Notes under the pieces: generated by a model | The model's database searches: none | Told to the model about the DNA's origin: nothing | What the model saw: only the letters and a program-made list of their open reading frames with translations | Position numbers and translations under genes: made by a program | Part shown: positions 51,232 to 61,093 of the stretch, in pieces | Layout: each line of letters begins with the position of its first letter | Position numbering within the stretch: the stretch's first letter is position 1 | NCBI RefSeq assembly: GCF_004000745.1 | Contig: NZ_BILV01000001.1 | Coordinates: 124,001-188,000, forward strand | Direction: 5' to 3' | DNA from: Paenibacillus barengoltzii NBRC 101215 | GTDB lineage: Bacteria; Bacillota; Bacilli; Paenibacillales; Paenibacillaceae | Length of the DNA stretch: 64,000 nt

Positions 51232-51419
51232 TCTAACGGACACCAGAGGCGTTAATCCACCAGTTCTCGATAACTTCCGTTTCTAACGGACCGAGCAGCC
51301 CTTATTTGGATCAAAACCAACCAGATACCGTTCGTATATGCCAAATAAGGTCTCCGGAGTCCGTTAACGCAGGAAATATCCGGGAATTAAAGCTAATAAG
51401 GTCTTTACTGTCCGTTAGA
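51232..51419. repeat. Cluster of an interspersed inverted-repeat element
   Basis: Units of about 25 bp with ends AATAAGGTCT and GTCCGTTA occur at 51344-51368 and 51395-51419. An inverted unit (TCTAACGGAC..CTTATT) is at 51282-51306, and a half unit TCTAACGGACACCAGAGG at 51232-51249. They lie between recG and degV, where the 330-base gap holds nothing else. They look like a short genomic repeat family. Confidence 0.75.
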
Positions 51420-51482
51420 TTTGCTGTCCAGGCACAAACGACGTGCTTCATCCGGATATCACCAGTTTCGCCCCTAGTCCCA

Positions 51483-52361
51483 TCACTTCGCCGGCCAAAT
51501 AAACGTCGCCACGGTCCCCGGACCTACGTGCGTGCCAACCACGGCACCGATGCTGTTGCGGACAACCTCATGCAGCGTAAAGTGCTGCCGCAGCAGAGCT
51601 AGGATCTCCTCGGAGCCTTCCGGATTCACGCAATCGCAAACGGCCACGTTAATGTCCTTCACCCCGGCAAAATCATTCACAAACAACTCGATGACGCGGG
51701 CCATAGCCTTCTTGCGGCCTCGGACTTTATCGACAGCGTAAATCACGCCCTCCTGGTCCACCGACAAGATCGGCTTAATGTTCAGCAGGTTGCCCAGAAT
51801 GGCTGCGGCTTTACCGATCCGTCCGCCTTTTTGCAAGTATTCCAGCGTATCGACGAGAAAATATAACCGACGCGCCTTCCCGAGCCGCTCAACCTCAGCT
51901 CGAATTTCCTCGACCGAAGCCCCTTGCTTCGCCATCCGCGCGGCATGCACAACCTGAAGGCCAAAACCGTACGTCGCACACAGCGAGTCAATGACCGTGA
52001 CATCGACCGGATGCCCCAGCTCTTCTTCCAGCATCTCCTTCGCCAGCACTGCGGATTGATAAGTTCCGCTCATCCCGGAGGAGATATGGATCGAAATGAT
52101 CGGTGAACCGGGATAGGCGGCAAGCAAGTTGCGGTATACCTCCACATACTGAGACGGCGAGGTCTGCGAAGTGGTAGGCAGTTCCTTCGATTGGATCAAC
52201 TTATCGTAGAACTCTTCCGCGGTGATGTCGATGCCTTCAAGATAAGATTGGTCTCCGAAGGCCAGCCGCATCGGTACGATATGAATTCCGTATTCCGAGA
52301 CGGTCGCCTGCGGGATATCCGCCGTACTGTCGGCAATAATGATAGCCTGATTCATAAGCAT
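51483..52361 (-). CDS. DegV-family fatty-acid-binding protein
   Basis: Cytosolic protein of about 292 residues. DegV/FakB proteins hold a fatty acid so that FakA can phosphorylate it for phospholipid synthesis. The family pattern is IADSTADIPQ at the start, TTSQTSPSQY near 55, ISIHISSGMSGTYQSA near 85, and LQKGGRIGKAAAILGNLLNIKPIL near 160. AGAGG precedes tandem ATGs; 52361 gives the best spacing, with 52367 and 52355 also possible. It lies directly after the FakA-like gene. Confidence 0.9.
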   Translation of the reverse strand: MLMNQAIIIADSTADIPQATVSEYGIHIVPMRLAFGDQSYLEGIDITAEEFYDKLIQSKELPTTSQTSPSQYVEVYRNLLAAYPGSPIISIHISSGMSGTYQSAVLAKEMLEEELGHPVDVTVIDSLCATYGFGLQVVHAARMAKQGASVEEIRAEVERLGKARRLYFLVDTLEYLQKGGRIGKAAAILGNLLNIKPILSVDQEGVIYAVDKVRGRKKAMARVIELFVNDFAGVKDINVAVCDCVNPEGSEEILALLRQHFTLHEVVRNSIGAVVGTHVGPGTVATFIWPAK

Positions 52362-52380
52362 CTTCATCCTCTCATGGGGA

Positions 52381-54156
52381 TTAGGATTCTACCGAAAACA
52401 GATAATAATAAATCGGTTGCCCGCCGTTATGGACCTCTACCTCGACGTCGGGATACTCCTCATGAATCCAGGCCACCAGCGCATTCGTCATCTCTTCGTC
52501 AGCTTCTTCACCGGCCAGCACCGTCACGATTTCATCGCCGCCAGTGAGCATCTTGGCTAATAAGCCCTGACTCGTTTCCAGCAAGCCCTCTTCGGTGGCC
52601 ACGATTTTAGAATCTGCAATACCGATATAATGACCTGCCGTAATCTCCAAATCATCAAACATCGTGTCGCGGACCGCATACGTCACTTGGCCCGTCTTCA
52701 CGTGTTGCACCGCGTTCTGCATATTATCCGCGTTGGCTTCCACGCTTTCTTCTTCTTGGAAAGCAAACGCTGCGGCAATCCCCTGAGGAATGCTTTTGCT
52801 TGGGATGACTGTCACATTGCGCTCCCCTTCAAGCAAATCACGCGCCTGCTGTGCAGCCAGAATAATATTCGAGTTATTCGGCAGAACGAACACGTGCTGA
52901 GCCGAAATCGACCGGATCGCCTTCACGAAATCTTCCGTGCTTGGGTTCATCGTCTGCCCGCCGGACAGGACGACATCCACGCCTAAGCTCTTGAAAATTT
53001 CCGAAATCCCGTCTCCAGAAGCAACGGCGATAAAGCCATAAGGCGCCAGCTCATCCGCAGGAATCCCTGCTGGATCCACCGGTTGAGCCGGTTCTGCTGG
53101 AATCTCGGCGAACAGCTCCGGCATCGGCGGCGCGGCATCCATCCCCGCGATCAACAGATCCCGGTGCTGCTCACGCATGTTCAAAATATGAATTTGTGTA
53201 ATTTCACCGTAACGCAGTGCCAGATTCAGCACGTCGCCCGGCGTTTTCGAATGGACATGGACTTTGATAATCTCGTCGTCCGCGATCACGATAATCGAAT
53301 CCCCATTGACCGAAAGCGCTTTCCGGAACTGATCCTCGTCAAAAACAGCATCCTTGATTTCACCGATTTTTCGATTAATGAAAAATTCCATGTCATAGAG
53401 GTATTCGATATCCTCTGTTTCGAGCTTAGCTTGTGCCGAAGTTGGAGCATGCACCGGTGCGGCCGCTGGAGCACGCAGCTCTGGTTTGGCAACGAGTGCG
53501 GGGGCTTGTCCCAATGTCGCAGCGGCTTCACTGCTGGCGCCGCCTTGCAGCCATTGTAAAAATCCTTCATAAATATAAACAAGTCCTTGACCGCCCGAAT
53601 CCACGACGCCAACCTGTTTCAATACCGGCAACAGCTCCGGCGTATTCGCGAGCGCTTCCTTCGCTTTGGCCAGCACCTCGCTCATCAATTCCGTGATATC
53701 CGTTGTTCTGCGCGAATAATAGACGGCATGCTTAGCTGCTTCCTTGGCTACCGTCAGAATCGTGCCCTCCACCGGTTTGACGACCGCTTTATAAGCGGTA
53801 TCTACCCCGCTTTGCAGCGCAGCGGCAAATTGGGCTGCATTCATCTCTTCCAATGATGCAGCAGAACGGCTAAAGCCACGGAACAGTTGGGACAAAATCA
53901 CGCCGGAATTCCCGCGTGCGCCCATCAACAGGCCCTTGGATAAAGTGGCTGCTCTGCTGCCCAAACCTCCGGTTCCGTGATCTTTCAATTCCGTTACGCC
54001 GGCGGTCATCGTCAAATTCATATTCGTTCCAGTATCCCCATCGGGTACCGGGAATACGTTCAAGGAATTGACGTGCTCAGCATGCTCTGTCAGCCGCTTC
54101 GCGCCTGCCAATACCATAGCGGTGAAATCTGTTCCAGTTAAAGAACGCTTACTCAA
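52381..54156 (-). CDS. fakA: FakA-like fatty acid kinase, DhaL domain protein (YloV)
   Basis: Cytosolic kinase of 591 residues. The N-terminal DhaL nucleotide-binding domain (about 1-200) has VPDGDTGTNMNLTM, and GARGNSGVILSQLFRG near 75-90. A middle domain (about 250-340) and a C-terminal DegV-like domain follow. It phosphorylates fatty acids held by DegV/FakB partners; a DegV gene sits immediately downstream. TTG start with GGGG upstream. The order yloU-fakA-recG is conserved in Bacillales, here with degV inserted. Confidence 0.92.
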   Translation of the reverse strand: MSKRSLTGTDFTAMVLAGAKRLTEHAEHVNSLNVFPVPDGDTGTNMNLTMTAGVTELKDHGTGGLGSRAATLSKGLLMGARGNSGVILSQLFRGFSRSAASLEEMNAAQFAAALQSGVDTAYKAVVKPVEGTILTVAKEAAKHAVYYSRRTTDITELMSEVLAKAKEALANTPELLPVLKQVGVVDSGGQGLVYIYEGFLQWLQGGASSEAAATLGQAPALVAKPELRAPAAAPVHAPTSAQAKLETEDIEYLYDMEFFINRKIGEIKDAVFDEDQFRKALSVNGDSIIVIADDEIIKVHVHSKTPGDVLNLALRYGEITQIHILNMREQHRDLLIAGMDAAPPMPELFAEIPAEPAQPVDPAGIPADELAPYGFIAVASGDGISEIFKSLGVDVVLSGGQTMNPSTEDFVKAIRSISAQHVFVLPNNSNIILAAQQARDLLEGERNVTVIPSKSIPQGIAAAFAFQEEESVEANADNMQNAVQHVKTGQVTYAVRDTMFDDLEITAGHYIGIADSKIVATEEGLLETSQGLLAKMLTGGDEIVTVLAGEEADEEMTNALVAWIHEEYPDVEVEVHNGGQPIYYYLFSVES

Positions 54157-54171
54157 TGAAAATTCCCCTTC

Positions 54172-54531
54172 CTAGCTTGATACGCGTACACCTTGGACTA
54201 CGATATTCACCTGATCCACTTCGAGTCCAACGATTTCATTTAATACGTATTTCACTTTGAGCTGTATGTTGTGTGCGACCTCGGAAATTTTCGTGCCATA
54301 ACTGACTATAATATAAAGATAAATAGCTAATCGATGATTATCCAGGTTCACTTCCACACCCCGGGCCAAATTCTCGCGCCCCAGCAATTCGGCAATGCCG
54401 TCCTTGAACTGCTTTCGGCTTGCCATTCCAACCAGTCCATAACACTCCATGGCGGCCGATCCGGCGATCACCTTAATGGCTTCCTCCGAAATATCGATTC
54501 GTCCATATTCGGTCGTAAGATTTACAGCCAC
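54172..54531 (-). CDS. yloU: Asp23/Gls24-family protein YloU
   Basis: Small envelope-stress-type protein of the Asp23 family, 119 residues. The family core is GRIDISEEAIKVIAGSAAMEC near 9-29 and VNIVVQGVR at the end. GTG 54531 is chosen because GGAGTG lies upstream and it matches the family N-terminus; the open frame runs on to 54753 without support. It is the first gene of the yloU-fakA-degV group and lies back to back with rpmB, as usual in Bacillales. Confidence 0.9.
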   Translation of the reverse strand: MAVNLTTEYGRIDISEEAIKVIAGSAAMECYGLVGMASRKQFKDGIAELLGRENLARGVEVNLDNHRLAIYLYIIVSYGTKISEVAHNIQLKVKYVLNEIVGLEVDQVNIVVQGVRVSS

Positions 54532-54742
54532 GCCTATCTCACTCCTTCCATAGAAATTATTATGGACTAAACTATATTGTACTATAAGAGCAGAGAGAAA
54601 TAAATAAAAGAGTCGAACGTCAATAGCTGTTGACGGAGCTTTTTTTACTGTGATATTATATTTAAGTATTGTCAATAACCGTGATATTGAAGTGTTAGTG
54701 TTATTTTCAAGACAGGTGTATCTGGAACAGGAGGTGTAATGA

Positions 54743-54931
54743 ATGGCTCGCAAATGTTATGTGACTGGCAAGAAGCCAGGCAGCGGTAACCATGTATCTC
54801 ACGCAAACAATCGCAATCGGCGCTCTTGGGGCGTAAACGTGCAGAAGGTCCGGATCTTGGTAGACGGCAAACCGAAACGCGTATACGTTAGTACTCGGGC
54901 TTTGAAATCCGGTAAAGTGACCCGCGTGTAA
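54743..54931 (+). CDS. rpmB: Ribosomal protein L28
   Basis: Large-subunit ribosomal protein of 62 residues. The family start [20 protein letters not shown] is clear, followed by [15 protein letters not shown]. The CxxC zinc motif found in some L28 copies is absent (only one Cys), so this is the zinc-free form. AGGAGG precedes the ATG. Confidence 0.96.
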   Translation: MARKCYVTGKKPGSGNHVSHANNRNRRSWGVNVQKVRILVDGKPKRVYVSTRALKSGKVTRV

Positions 54932-54952
54932 CAGACGGGACGAATTATAGAC

Positions 54953-54986
54953 AAAAAGCACCTTTTCCTATGGAGGTGCTTTTTTA
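54953..54986 (+). terminator. Terminator of rpmB
   Basis: AAAAAGCACC pairs with GGTGCTTTTT around a short loop, followed by further T, 20 bases past the stop. Confidence 0.85.
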
Positions 54987-55088
54987 CTGCGCATTTTCCC
55001 TTGAAGTCAGCGCCCAAGCAATCCTTGTTGGCGGGAACCGCTAGGCGCGCCCTTCCGCTGCTCGGGGCGGGTATTCAGGCCCCGCCCG

Positions 55089-55169
55089 TTAGTTCTTGTG
55101 AAACGTGTTCAGTACCGCCTTAACGAATCCTCCCAAAAACTTAGGCAGCTTGAATGTGTAAAATTTCAT
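55089..55169 (-). CDS. spoVM: Stage V sporulation protein M
   Basis: Amphipathic peptide of 26 residues that marks the curved forespore membrane and anchors SpoIVA at the start of coat assembly. The reading MKFYTFKLPKFLGGFVKAVL, ending NTFHKN, differs from the Bacillus subtilis sequence as I recall it by about one residue. GGAGGGTG lies upstream of the ATG. The gene is between rpmB and rpe, its usual place, and is easily missed because of its size. A GC-rich hairpin without a T-tract follows (55063-55087). Confidence 0.95.
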   Translation of the reverse strand: MKFYTFKLPKFLGGFVKAVLNTFHKN

Positions 55170-55247
55170 CGTTCACCCTCCCCATCGTGCTCATGCCTTC
55201 ACCCATATTCTATGTTTGATGTCATTTACCCGTGTATTCCCGCCACA

Positions 55248-55284
55248 AAAAAAAGGCTACATGAGAACCTTCGCTCATGTAACC
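55248..55284 (-). terminator. Terminator of the def-to-rpe gene block
   Basis: On the minus strand GGTTACATGAG pairs with CTCATGTAGCC around an 8-base loop, followed by eight T. Confidence 0.9.
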
Positions 55285-55307
55285 AATGTATGCGCATCTT
55301 AAGGCGC

Positions 55308-55982
55308 CTATGCCAATCCGACCAGGCTCTCGCGGATTTCTGCCATCGCCGCACGTCGGTCAGCTTGGCCAAACACCGCATTGCCGGCGACCAGCACATC
55401 CGCTCCCGCCTCGACAACCAGCGGCGCCGTCGCCGCAGCAATCCCGCCGTCCACTTCAATCCGCAAGTCTGTTAAGCCCAGCTCATCCTTCCAGGCCTTC
55501 AGCTGCCGAATTTTGCGCAGCGTGCCCGGAATAAACGCCTGTCCGCCAAAGCCGGGATTTACCGTCATAACCAGCACGAGATCAACGTCTTCCAGCACCT
55601 CGCGAACAGCTGAAGCCGGAGTGGCTGGATTAATTGCTACTCCTGCCTTCACCCCTTGCTCCTTAATGAGGTGGAGCACTCGATGCAGATGGACGCAAGC
55701 TTCCGCATGGACGGTGATCAGATGCGCACCTGCTTTGGCAAAGGCTGGGATATACTCCTCGGGCTTCTCAATCATCAGATGGACGTCCAGCGGCAGCTTG
55801 GTTTGCGGAGCGATCGCTTGCAGCACCAGCGGACCAAACGTCAGGTTCGGGACGAAATGGCCGTCCATTACGTCCACATGCAGCCAGTCAGCGCCTCCCC
55901 GCTCTACGTCAGCGACCTCCTCACCCAGCTTGGCAAAATTCGCCGACAAAATCGACGGCGCGATATAGATGTTGTTGCTCAT
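55308..55982 (-). CDS. rpe: Ribulose-phosphate 3-epimerase
   Basis: Cytosolic pentose-phosphate enzyme interconverting ribulose-5-P and xylulose-5-P, 224 residues with a TIM barrel. [16 protein letters not shown] at the start, [19 protein letters not shown] near 33 and [16 protein letters not shown] near 175 are diagnostic. GGAGG lies 10 bases before the ATG, within the end of rsgA. In Bacillus subtilis thiN follows rpe; here no thiN lies between rpe and spoVM. Confidence 0.96.
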   Translation of the reverse strand: MSNNIYIAPSILSANFAKLGEEVADVERGGADWLHVDVMDGHFVPNLTFGPLVLQAIAPQTKLPLDVHLMIEKPEEYIPAFAKAGAHLITVHAEACVHLHRVLHLIKEQGVKAGVAINPATPASAVREVLEDVDLVLVMTVNPGFGGQAFIPGTLRKIRQLKAWKDELGLTDLRIEVDGGIAAATAPLVVEAGADVLVAGNAVFGQADRRAAMAEIRESLVGLA

Positions 55983-55986
55983 GACG

Positions 55987-56904
55987 TCAATACCTCCGCT
56001 TCTTGTCCTTCATCTCTTCATAGAACTGTACGTAATGCTCATAACGGCTGGCGGCGATTTCTCCTTGGTCCGCAGCCTCTCTGACCTTGCAGCCGGGCTC
56101 ATGCAAATGGCTGCAGCCGCGGAATTTACAGCCCTCCGCGTAATCGGTAAATTCCCGGAAGCAGCTGGATAACTCCTCGATCCCTAACTCGAGAAAATCC
56201 AGCTGACTAAAGCCGGGGGTATCCGCCACGTAACCGCCGTTCTCCAGCTCAATCAGCTCGACATGCCGCGTCGTATGACGTCCCCGGCCCAGCTTGAGGC
56301 TAATTTCACTTGTCTCCAGCGCTAACCCGAGCATCGCGTTAAGCAGCGAGGATTTTCCGACCCCCGATTGGCCCGAGAAGACGCTGATCTCCCCAGCCAA
56401 ACGGGATTTGACTTCCTCGGTTCCCATTCCGGTCACGGAGCTGGTGACAATGACCTCATAACCGATGGATTCATACATGGCTTTGACCTGGCGAATAATT
56501 TCTGGAGTTTCTTCCGCTCCATTCTCCTCCAGCAAATCCTCCTTGGTAAGGCAGATCAGGGCTTGCAAACCCGCGTGCTCGATATGCACCAGAAACTTGT
56601 CTAGCAGCTGCAGATTGAGATCCGGCTCCCGCAGGGAGAACAGCAGCACCGCCAGCTTGGCGTTGGCAATCGGCGGACGGATCAGCTCGGTTTCCCTTGG
56701 CAGGATTTCATCCACGGTCCCTTCCCCGTTTTCGGTGGGGGAATAAATCACCCTGTCGCCTACCAAGGGTGTAATGCCTTTCTTCTTAAAAATCCCTCGT
56801 CCGCGGCACTGGATATACCCCTCCGCTGCCCCGTCCTGCGCCGTCGTCGCCGGCTTCACGTAGTAATATCCGCTTAATGCCTTCACAATCAAGCCTTCAG
56901 GCAT
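55987..56904 (-). CDS. rsgA: Ribosome small-subunit GTPase RsgA
   Basis: Circularly permuted GTPase for late 30S maturation, 305 residues. The OB-fold N-terminal domain spans about 1-70. In the GTPase domain LTKEDL (G4) comes before the P-loop [16 protein letters not shown] and [10 protein letters not shown] (G3), confirming the permutation. The zinc site at the end reads [17 protein letters not shown] 56904 has GAGG nine bases upstream; ATG 56925 has no site. Confidence 0.95.
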   Translation of the reverse strand: MPEGLIVKALSGYYYVKPATTAQDGAAEGYIQCRGRGIFKKKGITPLVGDRVIYSPTENGEGTVDEILPRETELIRPPIANAKLAVLLFSLREPDLNLQLLDKFLVHIEHAGLQALICLTKEDLLEENGAEETPEIIRQVKAMYESIGYEVIVTSSVTGMGTEEVKSRLAGEISVFSGQSGVGKSSLLNAMLGLALETSEISLKLGRGRHTTRHVELIELENGGYVADTPGFSQLDFLELGIEELSSCFREFTDYAEGCKFRGCSHLHEPGCKVREAADQGEIAASRYEHYVQFYEEMKDKKRRY

Positions 56905-56936
56905 AGATGCCGGCCTCGCTTTCATATCGGTCTAAC

Positions 56937-59117
56937 TTAATTGTCTTTGCCCTTACCATGTTCTTTGGGTTTACCCGCCTTTCCTTTACCTTGGGCTGCG
57001 CCTTGTTCCTTCTGGACCGAAGCCAGCTTACCGGATAAGATCATGCCGGTATCGGGCGGATTATCGCCCGAGTTCATATCCATGGTGTTCTCATCTTCCG
57101 TACCGCCGCCTTGGTCCGGGAATTGCGGCACAGGTACGGTTCCTTGCTTCGCATCGATGTACGAGATCGGGTAAGTGTCCAGCAAGACGCCGTCACGCGT
57201 CACCGTTACGTAACCGTTCTTGTTCGGCGCCAGAACCAGGTCAACCGACAGGTATTGCGGTTTGCCTACCTTTTGCGAACCCCATTCGCGCCCCTCCCCG
57301 CGAGCATCGCCGTACACGATCGTATATTTACTGATTTGGCCTTCCTGTGCAGGTGCAGCCGGTACTTGGAACGTATAGTTAATCGCTTCCTGCGGATAGC
57401 CGGTGCTGATAAACAAGGTTACTTTTGAACCCGGTGCCACCAGATCGTCCGGGGCATAAGGCCACTGCTTCGTTACTCTGCCCGCCTCGACCTCGAAGCT
57501 CGATTCTTCTTTGATACCATCCTCTGCCAACACCAGCCCTGCGTCTCGGAGCGCTTTTTCCGCTTCCGCTTGTGTCTTGTTCACGAGGTCTGGCATTTTC
57601 ACCTCAGACGGTCCCTTGCTGACCTTCAGCACGATCGTATCCGTCTCTGGGTTAAAATCCTCTCCCGCTTCCGGCGATTGGCTGAGGACATTGCCTGGCT
57701 CAATCTCGGCGTTGTTTTCCTCTACTTTCTGCACGCGGGACTCGTCTACTCCAAGATCCTTCAATTGCTGGAGCGCATCATCATAGGTTTTGCCCGTTAA
57801 TGACGGCATCTTCTCCGGCGGTTTCTCCGTGCTCACCTTCAAGTCGATGACCGAACCTTCCTTGACCATCGTCCCTTCCGGCTTGCTCTGCTCATAGACG
57901 ATCCCTTCGTCCACGCCTTCTTTGTATTCCCGGGTGATCTCCCCGACGGCAATCCCTTTATCGGTCAAAGTTTGGATTGCCTGTTGCTCTTCTAAGTTAA
58001 GCACGTTTGGCACAGCGACTTCAGGAACGGTCACCAAGCTCGTCACGTACCAGGCCACACCGGCTAAGGCGAGCAGGACAACCAGCGTCAGGCTGACCCA
58101 AAGCGTTGGCTTGCTCCAAGCCTTTTTCTTAGGAGCATTTTCTCGTTCCTCTGCCATCGTTGATCCGCTGTCGCGGGACAGTTTGGATGGTCCTGCTGCC
58201 GCACCTTGAGGTTGATACTGCGGACGAATCGCTGGAATGACTCGCGTGCTGTCTTCGTCATGATCATCTATAAAGGCCAATTTCGATTCCGTTCTTCGTT
58301 CCGGCAACAAGCAGGTCTCCAGGTCGCGAAGCATCTCTTTGGCAGACTGATAGCGTTCGTTCGGATTCTTCCGCATCGATTTCAAAATGATGTTCTCCAC
58401 GCTTTGCGGAATCATCGGATTCACCATGCGCGGCTCATCAAATTGCTCCTGCAAATGCTTTAAGGCTACGCTGATGGGGCTTTCCCCAAGGAACGGCAAC
58501 CGACCGGTCAGCATCTGGTACAACACGATCCCCAGCGAATACAGGTCAGATTTCTCCCCGGTGGCTACACCTTTCGCATGCTCCGGCGAGAAATAATGCA
58601 CCGAGCCCACCACGGAGCCGGTTTGCGTAATGGTCGCCGACGTGACGGCACGGGCAATCCCGAAATCGGTCACTTTGACGCGTCCGTTTCGTCCAATCAA
58701 AATGTTATGCGGCTTGATATCCCGGTGAATAATTTGGTTCTGATGGGCGTGGTCCAGCGCATCGGCGATTTGCGACGCAATGCGAACGGCTTCCTCGACC
58801 TGAAGCGGGGCCCGCTCCTTAATGATTTCGTTGAGGTTCTGCCCTTCAACGTATTCCATCACGATGTAATGAATCTCATCTTCTTGTCCAACGTCATACA
58901 CGCTGACGATATTCGGGTGCGACAAGGATGCAGCAGACTGCGCTTCCCGGCGGAATCGCCGGATAAATTCCTCGTCGTTCACAAATTGTTGACGCAGCAC
59001 TTTGATGGCCACGTAGCGGTTCAGCAGCAGGTCCTGCGCTTTGTAGACAAGCGCCATGCCCCCTCCGCCGATCCTCTCGATAATTTGATAACGACCGCCC
59101 AATTCGTGTCCGATCAT
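56937..59117 (-). CDS. prkC: Membrane Ser/Thr protein kinase with PASTA repeats
   Basis: Cell-wall-sensing kinase, 726 residues. The cytoplasmic kinase domain (about 8-270) has the glycine loop IGGGGMALVYKA, HRDIKPHNIL and DFGIARA. One membrane segment (WVSLTLVVLLALAGVAWYV) is near 340-362. Three PASTA repeats outside (about 365-570) bind muropeptides. A further beta domain and a Lys/Gly-rich tail end the protein. Its ATG overlaps the phosphatase stop as ATGA, fixing the start at 59117. Confidence 0.95.
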   Translation of the reverse strand: MIGHELGGRYQIIERIGGGGMALVYKAQDLLLNRYVAIKVLRQQFVNDEEFIRRFRREAQSAASLSHPNIVSVYDVGQEDEIHYIVMEYVEGQNLNEIIKERAPLQVEEAVRIASQIADALDHAHQNQIIHRDIKPHNILIGRNGRVKVTDFGIARAVTSATITQTGSVVGSVHYFSPEHAKGVATGEKSDLYSLGIVLYQMLTGRLPFLGESPISVALKHLQEQFDEPRMVNPMIPQSVENIILKSMRKNPNERYQSAKEMLRDLETCLLPERRTESKLAFIDDHDEDSTRVIPAIRPQYQPQGAAAGPSKLSRDSGSTMAEERENAPKKKAWSKPTLWVSLTLVVLLALAGVAWYVTSLVTVPEVAVPNVLNLEEQQAIQTLTDKGIAVGEITREYKEGVDEGIVYEQSKPEGTMVKEGSVIDLKVSTEKPPEKMPSLTGKTYDDALQQLKDLGVDESRVQKVEENNAEIEPGNVLSQSPEAGEDFNPETDTIVLKVSKGPSEVKMPDLVNKTQAEAEKALRDAGLVLAEDGIKEESSFEVEAGRVTKQWPYAPDDLVAPGSKVTLFISTGYPQEAINYTFQVPAAPAQEGQISKYTIVYGDARGEGREWGSQKVGKPQYLSVDLVLAPNKNGYVTVTRDGVLLDTYPISYIDAKQGTVPVPQFPDQGGGTEDENTMDMNSGDNPPDTGMILSGKLASVQKEQGAAQGKGKAGKPKEHGKGKDN

Positions 59118-59884
59118 GAATTCCACTCCTTTTTGCCCGACCCGGCATCCTCATGTTGTTCCAGCAGAGCAACGCTAATGTTATCGTCGCCTCCTGCGTT
59201 CAGCGCCAGCTGGAGCAATTGGTCGGCCCGGCCCTGTAACCCAAGATCTTCTGATCCCAGCGTCAGAGCCATTTGTTCCGGTGTTACGTAGTTGCTGAGA
59301 CCGTCGCTGCAAAGCAGCAAAATATCCCCTGGCTCCAACGACACCCGGTTCAAGTCGACCTCAACTTGCTCATCGGTTCCCAGCGCGCGGGTTACGACAT
59401 TCCGATGCGGATGCACCGTCGCCTCCTCCGCGCTGATCTGGTTGTTCTTGAGCAGCTCATTGACCAGCGAGTGGTCATCCGTCAGTTGGACGAGCTGGCC
59501 CTGCCGGAAATGGTAGGCCCGGCTGTCACCGATATGGGCGATCACGCCGTCGCGGCCTGCGAAGATCCCCGCAACAACTGTGGTGCCCATACTATGGTAC
59601 TCCACATGCTCTGACGCTTTGCGGAATACGGCTTCGTTCGCGTGAAGAATTGCCTTCTTCAATTCTTCCCCGCAAGCCTCCGCCGACAACCCTGCCGGCA
59701 GCGATACCAAATCCTCGGTAATGGTATCTACCGCCATGCGGCTGGCAATGTCTCCAGCCTGATGGCCGCCCATTCCGTCCGCAACAATCGCCAGCGTGTA
59801 TCCGGATTCCAGCTGGTCCACCCAGGTACAATCTTCATTGACGGAACGGACTCGTCCCACATCACTTACAAACACACAATTCAT
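59114..59884 (-). CDS. prpC: PP2C-type protein phosphatase, partner of PrkC
   Basis: Mn/Mg-dependent Ser/Thr phosphatase that reverses PrkC phosphorylation, 256 residues. The PP2C motifs are SDVGRVRSVNEDC, AIVADGMGGHQAGDIAS, HIGDSRAYHF, SDGLSNYV and GDDNISV. ATG 59884 has GAGGTGAG upstream; GTG 59887 is also in frame. It is coupled to prkC. Confidence 0.95.
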   Translation of the reverse strand: MNCVFVSDVGRVRSVNEDCTWVDQLESGYTLAIVADGMGGHQAGDIASRMAVDTITEDLVSLPAGLSAEACGEELKKAILHANEAVFRKASEHVEYHSMGTTVVAGIFAGRDGVIAHIGDSRAYHFRQGQLVQLTDDHSLVNELLKNNQISAEEATVHPHRNVVTRALGTDEQVEVDLNRVSLEPGDILLLCSDGLSNYVTPEQMALTLGSEDLGLQGRADQLLQLALNAGGDDNISVALLEQHEDAGSGKKEWNS

Positions 59885-59893
59885 CACATTCGC

Positions 59894-60940
59894 TCACCTC
59901 GCACCAGACTCCATGTGCTTCGCCCGCAATTGTCCGCAGGCAGCGGCAATATCATGGCCTTGCTCCCGGCGGATGGTCACATTGATGCCTTTATCCGCCA
60001 ATACGCGCTGAAACTTAAAAATATCATTACGCGACGTTCTCACATACTTACGCTCCGGCACATAGTTGACTGGAATCAAATTGACGTGGCAAAGCATATC
60101 CTTGATCACGTCGGCCAGTTCCTCCGCATGCTCCGGCTGGTCATTCACCCCGCCGATCAGCGCGTACTCGAACGTAATGCGGCGGCCGGTTTTGGCAATG
60201 TAATAACGGAGCGCCTCCATCACGTCGTCAAACGGAAAGCGCCGGTTGACCGGCATCAACTTCGAGCGGAGCGCATCATTTGGCGCATGGATCGAAATCG
60301 CCAAGTTAATTTGCGTGTTCTCGTCCGCAAACCGATAAATGTTCGGGACAATCCCGCTCGTTGATACAGTAATATGCCGTTGTCCGATGTTCAAGCCCTT
60401 TTCATGGATCATAATCCGCAAAAATTTCATCGTGGCATCATAATTTTCAAAGGGCTCGCCGGTTCCCATAATCACGATACTGCTGACGCGTTCGCCTTTG
60501 GCGTCCAAAATTTTTTGCGCCTGCACGACCTGGGCGACAATTTCTCCCGCCGTCAAATTCCGCTTCAGCCCCCCTAATGTCGAGGCACAAAACGTACAGC
60601 CGACCTTACAGCCGACCTGGGTGGTCACGCAGATGCTGTTGCCATAGTTATGCTTCATGATGACCGTTTCAATAGCATGATCATCATGCAGCCCGAACAG
60701 GAACTTCACCGTTCCGTCCTTAGATTCCAGCTTCGTAATCTCCTGCAGCGTAACGAACGCAAATTCGTCATTTAGCTTCTGCCGAAGCGCCTTGGACAGG
60801 TTGGTCATCTCATCGAAGGAGCTGACGCGCTTGACGTACAGCCAATCAAAGATCTGCCCGCCGCGAAACGCGGGTTCTCCCTGCGATACGGCCCATTCCT
60901 GTAATTCTTCCAACGTATAATCATATATAAAAGGTTTCAT
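59894..60940 (-). CDS. rlmN: 23S rRNA m2A2503 methyltransferase
   Basis: Radical-SAM dual-specificity rRNA/tRNA methyltransferase, 348 residues. The cluster motif C-x3-C-x2-C reads [10 protein letters not shown] near 115, and the second catalytic Cys lies near the C-terminus ([10 protein letters not shown]). ATG 60940 has AGGTG upstream and opens with [13 protein letters not shown], as in homologues. It is seven to ten bases from prpC in the conserved rsmB-rlmN-prpC-prkC-rsgA order. Confidence 0.95.
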   Translation of the reverse strand: MKPFIYDYTLEELQEWAVSQGEPAFRGGQIFDWLYVKRVSSFDEMTNLSKALRQKLNDEFAFVTLQEITKLESKDGTVKFLFGLHDDHAIETVIMKHNYGNSICVTTQVGCKVGCTFCASTLGGLKRNLTAGEIVAQVVQAQKILDAKGERVSSIVIMGTGEPFENYDATMKFLRIMIHEKGLNIGQRHITVSTSGIVPNIYRFADENTQINLAISIHAPNDALRSKLMPVNRRFPFDDVMEALRYYIAKTGRRITFEYALIGGVNDQPEHAEELADVIKDMLCHVNLIPVNYVPERKYVRTSRNDIFKFQRVLADKGINVTIRREQGHDIAAACGQLRAKHMESGAR

Positions 60941-61042
60941 CTTCACACACCTGTCCATCTCGATTTTGAAAAGTTACCCACTCATTCTTCCCATTTTATC
61001 ATAAATTGGCTTCCGACTAAAGTCGAGCTTCCGACAGCAGCG

Positions 61043-61090
61043 GCGCAAAAAGGCCAAGCCCGCCGTTTCAAACGGCTGCTTGACCTTGGC
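61043..61090 (-). terminator. Terminator between rsmB and rlmN
   Basis: On the minus strand CAAGGTCAAGCAGCCGTTT pairs imperfectly with AACGGCGGGCTTGGCC, followed by TTTTT. rlmN may therefore have its own promoter. Confidence 0.7.
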
Positions 61091-61093
61091 ATG

